64,000 bases of DNA from Coriobacteriia bacterium (lineage in GTDB: Bacteria; Actinomycetota; Coriobacteriia; Anaerosomatales; PHET01): the NCBI GenBank assembly GCA_034370385.1, contig JAXMKZ010000030.1:62001-126000 (forward strand). The letters are read 5' to 3'. The position numbers and the translations under genes are program-made. This document shows, piece after piece, positions 61,956 through 64,000 of this stretch (positions within the stretch are counted from its first letter, which is position 1; each line of letters starts with the position of its first letter). The notes under the pieces are model-generated. The model was given only the letters and a program-made list of their open reading frames with translations. It was not told where the DNA came from and made no database searches.

Positions 61956-62615
61956 CTAGGTGACGACAGCGCCCTTGGCCCTTAATGCCGTGAACGCCTG
62001 GGACGTATAGACGACGGCCGTGATGGCCGATGCGACGATGCCCGCGTAAACGAACCACATCCACACCACAACGGGGTCGGCCCCGAAGCCAGGCAACGCC
62101 TGCGACTCGACGACCCCCAGCCCGGGCATCTCGGGCACTCCGAGGATCAGACCAGCGAACCCTACCAGCAGCAACAGGGTCGTCAGCTTACCAGTGAAGA
62201 TGACCGGCAGCCTGGAGACTCCCCTTTTGGCGAGGTAAGCCGCCCCTACCAGCAGATACACATCCCTGGCCAGCAGGAAGAGAACGACCCACAGCGGTAC
62301 ACGCTCCTCGATATACAGCCCGAGCACACCAGCCGCAAGGAGCAGCCGGTCTACCAGAGGATCGATGGCCTTGCCGATCTCGGTCACCGTGCCGGTCCGT
62401 CTGGCGATCTGACCGTCAAGCCAATCCGTCGAAGCCGCAAGGGCGAACAAGAGGAAAGCGAGCATGTCGTTCTTGCCGCTGATGAAGACCGCGAATGCGA
62501 ATGGCACAAGCATCAACCGCAGCACGGTGATGATGTTCGCCAAGGTGTACACATCATGGCTGTGGTCCACGGACGGTCCGTCAGGGGACGGTACGCCGCT
62601 GTCGGTCTCTACCAC
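61956..62615 (-). CDS. CDP-alcohol phosphatidyltransferase, second copy
   Basis: A 219-residue membrane protein with the complete CDP-alcohol signature DWLDGQIAR-x8-G-x3-D-x3-D (DWLDGQIARRTGTVTE, then IGKAIDPLVDR). It shows only limited likeness to pgsA at 8.4 kb and may make a different phospholipid, such as cardiolipin or a phosphoinositol, or phosphatidylglycerol phosphate. GTG 62615 has GGAGG eight bases upstream and lies inside the last codons of corA, so they are coupled. Product not decided. Confidence 0.84.
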   Translation of the reverse strand: MVETDSGVPSPDGPSVDHSHDVYTLANIITVLRLMLVPFAFAVFISGKNDMLAFLLFALAASTDWLDGQIARRTGTVTEIGKAIDPLVDRLLLAAGVLGLYIEERVPLWVVLFLLARDVYLLVGAAYLAKRGVSRLPVIFTGKLTTLLLLVGFAGLILGVPEMPGLGVVESQALPGFGADPVVVWMWFVYAGIVASAITAVVYTSQAFTALRAKGAVVT

Positions 62616-63565
62616 CAGTTCTTCCTCCGGAAATACACCGCCATCATGCCGGCCAAGACAAGCATCGCGCCCATAGCCGCAGGGAACGCCCAAGGCTCCA
62701 TGGGCGGCGGCCACATACCGCCCAGCAGGTTCATACCGTAGATACCCGATAGGAGCGTGAGCGCACCGATAAGGACGGTCACCACCGTCAGGACCTTCAT
62801 CACCTCATTCAGGCGGTTGGACTGCGCAGACAGGTAGATGTCCATGACCGCCGAGCCTATGTCTCGGTACGTCTCAAGTGACTCCTCGATGTGAACGAGA
62901 TGATCGACCACATCGTCGAAGTAGCGGTACGCCTCTTCAGACACGTGGTCGCGCTCCCTGGTGAGCGCGCGAACCATGTCACGCTGCGGCGACACGATAC
63001 GATGCAGCACCAACAGTTGGCGCCGCAAGGAGTACAGCTCTTCAAGATCAGCCGGGGTGGGATTGGCGAGCATGCGGTCTTCGACGTCCTCCAAGCGGTC
63101 ACCGATTCCATCCGCAACGGGAAGCATGGAGTCGACGAGTCGGTCGAGAATGCCATGCAGCACCCAGTCCGGTCCCTTGGACATCAGACGCTGGGCGTCC
63201 CGCGCAACCTCGTCGATGGCCTCGACGACGCCGTCATGCAGCGTCACCAGGTAGGTGGGACCGCAGAAGACGTCGAGTTCATCGATTCGCAACCGCCCGT
63301 CTTCGCCACTATGGGCCGTGAGCCACGTCAGGAACGGTCCCTCCGGGTACAGATCGAGCTTCGGCCGCCTCTGCGGGTGCAACGAGTCCTCAACGGCAAG
63401 GGGGTGCAGCCCGAACGGGGCCCCGACGCGCGCAAGAGTCTCCTCAGCCGGGCCTGCCACATCGACCCAGCACCACGCGGCTCTCTGCGCTGGTTCGAAC
63501 TCTTCGAGGCCACCTTGCTGCAGTGTGCCCTCGGCATCGATCCAACGAACGGTGACCGACCCCAT
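62609..63565 (-). CDS. corA: CorA-type magnesium/cobalt transporter
   Basis: A 318-residue protein with a large cytoplasmic N-terminal domain, a long helix and two membrane helices near the C-terminus. The pore motif is YGMNLLGG near 284, and a basic RRKNWW tail follows the second helix. ATG 63565 has GAGGGG just upstream and gives the normal length. It overlaps the phosphatidyltransferase gene by seven bases. It should mediate Mg2+ uptake. Confidence 0.93.
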   Translation of the reverse strand: MGSVTVRWIDAEGTLQQGGLEEFEPAQRAAWCWVDVAGPAEETLARVGAPFGLHPLAVEDSLHPQRRPKLDLYPEGPFLTWLTAHSGEDGRLRIDELDVFCGPTYLVTLHDGVVEAIDEVARDAQRLMSKGPDWVLHGILDRLVDSMLPVADGIGDRLEDVEDRMLANPTPADLEELYSLRRQLLVLHRIVSPQRDMVRALTRERDHVSEEAYRYFDDVVDHLVHIEESLETYRDIGSAVMDIYLSAQSNRLNEVMKVLTVVTVLIGALTLLSGIYGMNLLGGMWPPPMEPWAFPAAMGAMLVLAGMMAVYFRRKNWW

Positions 63566-63641
63566 GCGCGCTCCCCTCGTGTGACTCCCGCCCCAAAGAG
63601 TGTACGCGCGAAGCCCGCAGAAGAGCACCCGCCGTGAGGAA

Positions 63642-64000
63642 CTACCAGATCAAGACGTTGAGTTCGCTTACGTCCTCATAGCCGAAACCGGTGTCGAACA
63701 GGAATGCGAACTCGTCGTCGGCCTCAGGGGAGAAGTCGAAGGTATCGCTGCATTCATCGTTCATGAAGACGCTTTCTGCCGATGAGTCGTCCACGCGGCA
63801 CCAAGCGGGCTCCGAAAGCTTCACGCCGTACGTCCTGCCCTCGCTCAACTCGATATCGACTCTGAACAGGTAGGTCGGGACGTACGCTTCCCCCTCGTCG
63901 GCATCCACATCTGCGTCAGGGTCAAGACCACCATCTTCGGGCAGACCGCCGTCGTCGGGGGCGGGGTGGGTGATCGCGGGATCCAGACCCGGCTCACCGG
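63642..64000 (-). CDS. 5'-truncated gene for an acidic protein of unknown function
   Basis: The open frame reaches the window end without a start, so only the C-terminal 118 residues are visible. The first part is a linker rich in Pro, Asp and Gly (PAPDDGG, PEDGGLDPDADVDADEGE), followed by a beta-rich acidic domain with two cysteines (WCRVDDSS and NDECSDTFDF). A GTG at 63908 is inside the low-complexity linker and is unlikely to be the real start. No family recognised; an exported protein is possible. Confidence 0.65.
   Translation of the reverse strand, partial: GEPGLDPAITHPAPDDGGLPEDGGLDPDADVDADEGEAYVPTYLFRVDIELSEGRTYGVKLSEPAWCRVDDSSAESVFMNDECSDTFDFSPEADDEFAFLFDTGFGYEDVSELNVLIW

Overview
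The window is high-GC, densely packed bacterial DNA with about 67 protein genes, short spacers and many 1-20 nt overlaps. I see no rRNA, tRNA, insertion sequence, prophage or CRISPR array. The gene set points to a Gram-positive, probably anaerobic member of the Actinomycetota, most likely a deep-branching lineage such as Coriobacteriia. This is inference from several signs. RNase Y and RNase J occur together. A FHA protein and a MerR protein lie side by side as in mycobacterial garA/Rv1828. A small protein resembles the actinobacterial anti-sigma factor RsiG. The SOS boxes are of the Gram-positive CGAAC-N4-GTTCG type, lexA is divergent from a yneA-like gene, and an oxygen-sensitive indolepyruvate:ferredoxin oxidoreductase is present.

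Left half (1-31.63 kb): 31 of 32 genes are on the + strand. The first block is housekeeping: dapA, rnj, uppP, ftsK, a RodZ-like gene, yajQ, rimO, pgsA, cinA, thpR, recA, recX and rny. Next come a GNAT gene, a GHKL ATPase followed by spoVS, a PHP phosphoesterase, miaB, a MEMO-AMMECR1 fusion, miaA, dapF, an rlmA-like methyltransferase, dapL and hflX. The lexA/yneA-like divergon with its SOS operators follows, then nrdR, dut, a Nudix gene, two nucleobase permeases and a small lipoprotein. dapA, dapL and dapF together indicate meso-diaminopimelate synthesis by the aminotransferase route.

Junction (31.63-31.79 kb): the + genes meet the - genes in a short AT-rich spacer. This spacer holds a 28-bp sequence with the architecture of a chromosomal dif site (11-bp XerC-type arm, 6-bp centre, 11-bp XerD-type arm). 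With the almost complete change of gene polarity, this suggests that the window spans the replication terminus.

Right half (31.79-64 kb): 34 of 35 genes are on the - strand. Read in transcription order, one long cluster is iorA, iorB, an ACT-domain gene, two branched-chain-type binding proteins, livH, livM, livG, livF and paaK. It looks like an uptake and oxidation module for aromatic or branched amino acids. A second ACT-paaK pair lies at 55.6-57.3 kb. A purine-salvage and regulation cluster holds an RsiG-like gene, a small unknown, FHA, MerR, a nuclease-fold-like unknown, hpt and apt. A complete glycine cleavage set (gcvT, gcvH, gcvPA, gcvPB) is followed by a lipoate/octanoate transferase. 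Envelope genes include an NlpC/P60 hydrolase, a D,D-carboxypeptidase, a VanW/G5 protein, a nucleotidyltransferase fused to a degenerate phosphomannomutase domain, a second CDP-alcohol phosphatidyltransferase and corA. A 5'-truncated gene runs off the right end.
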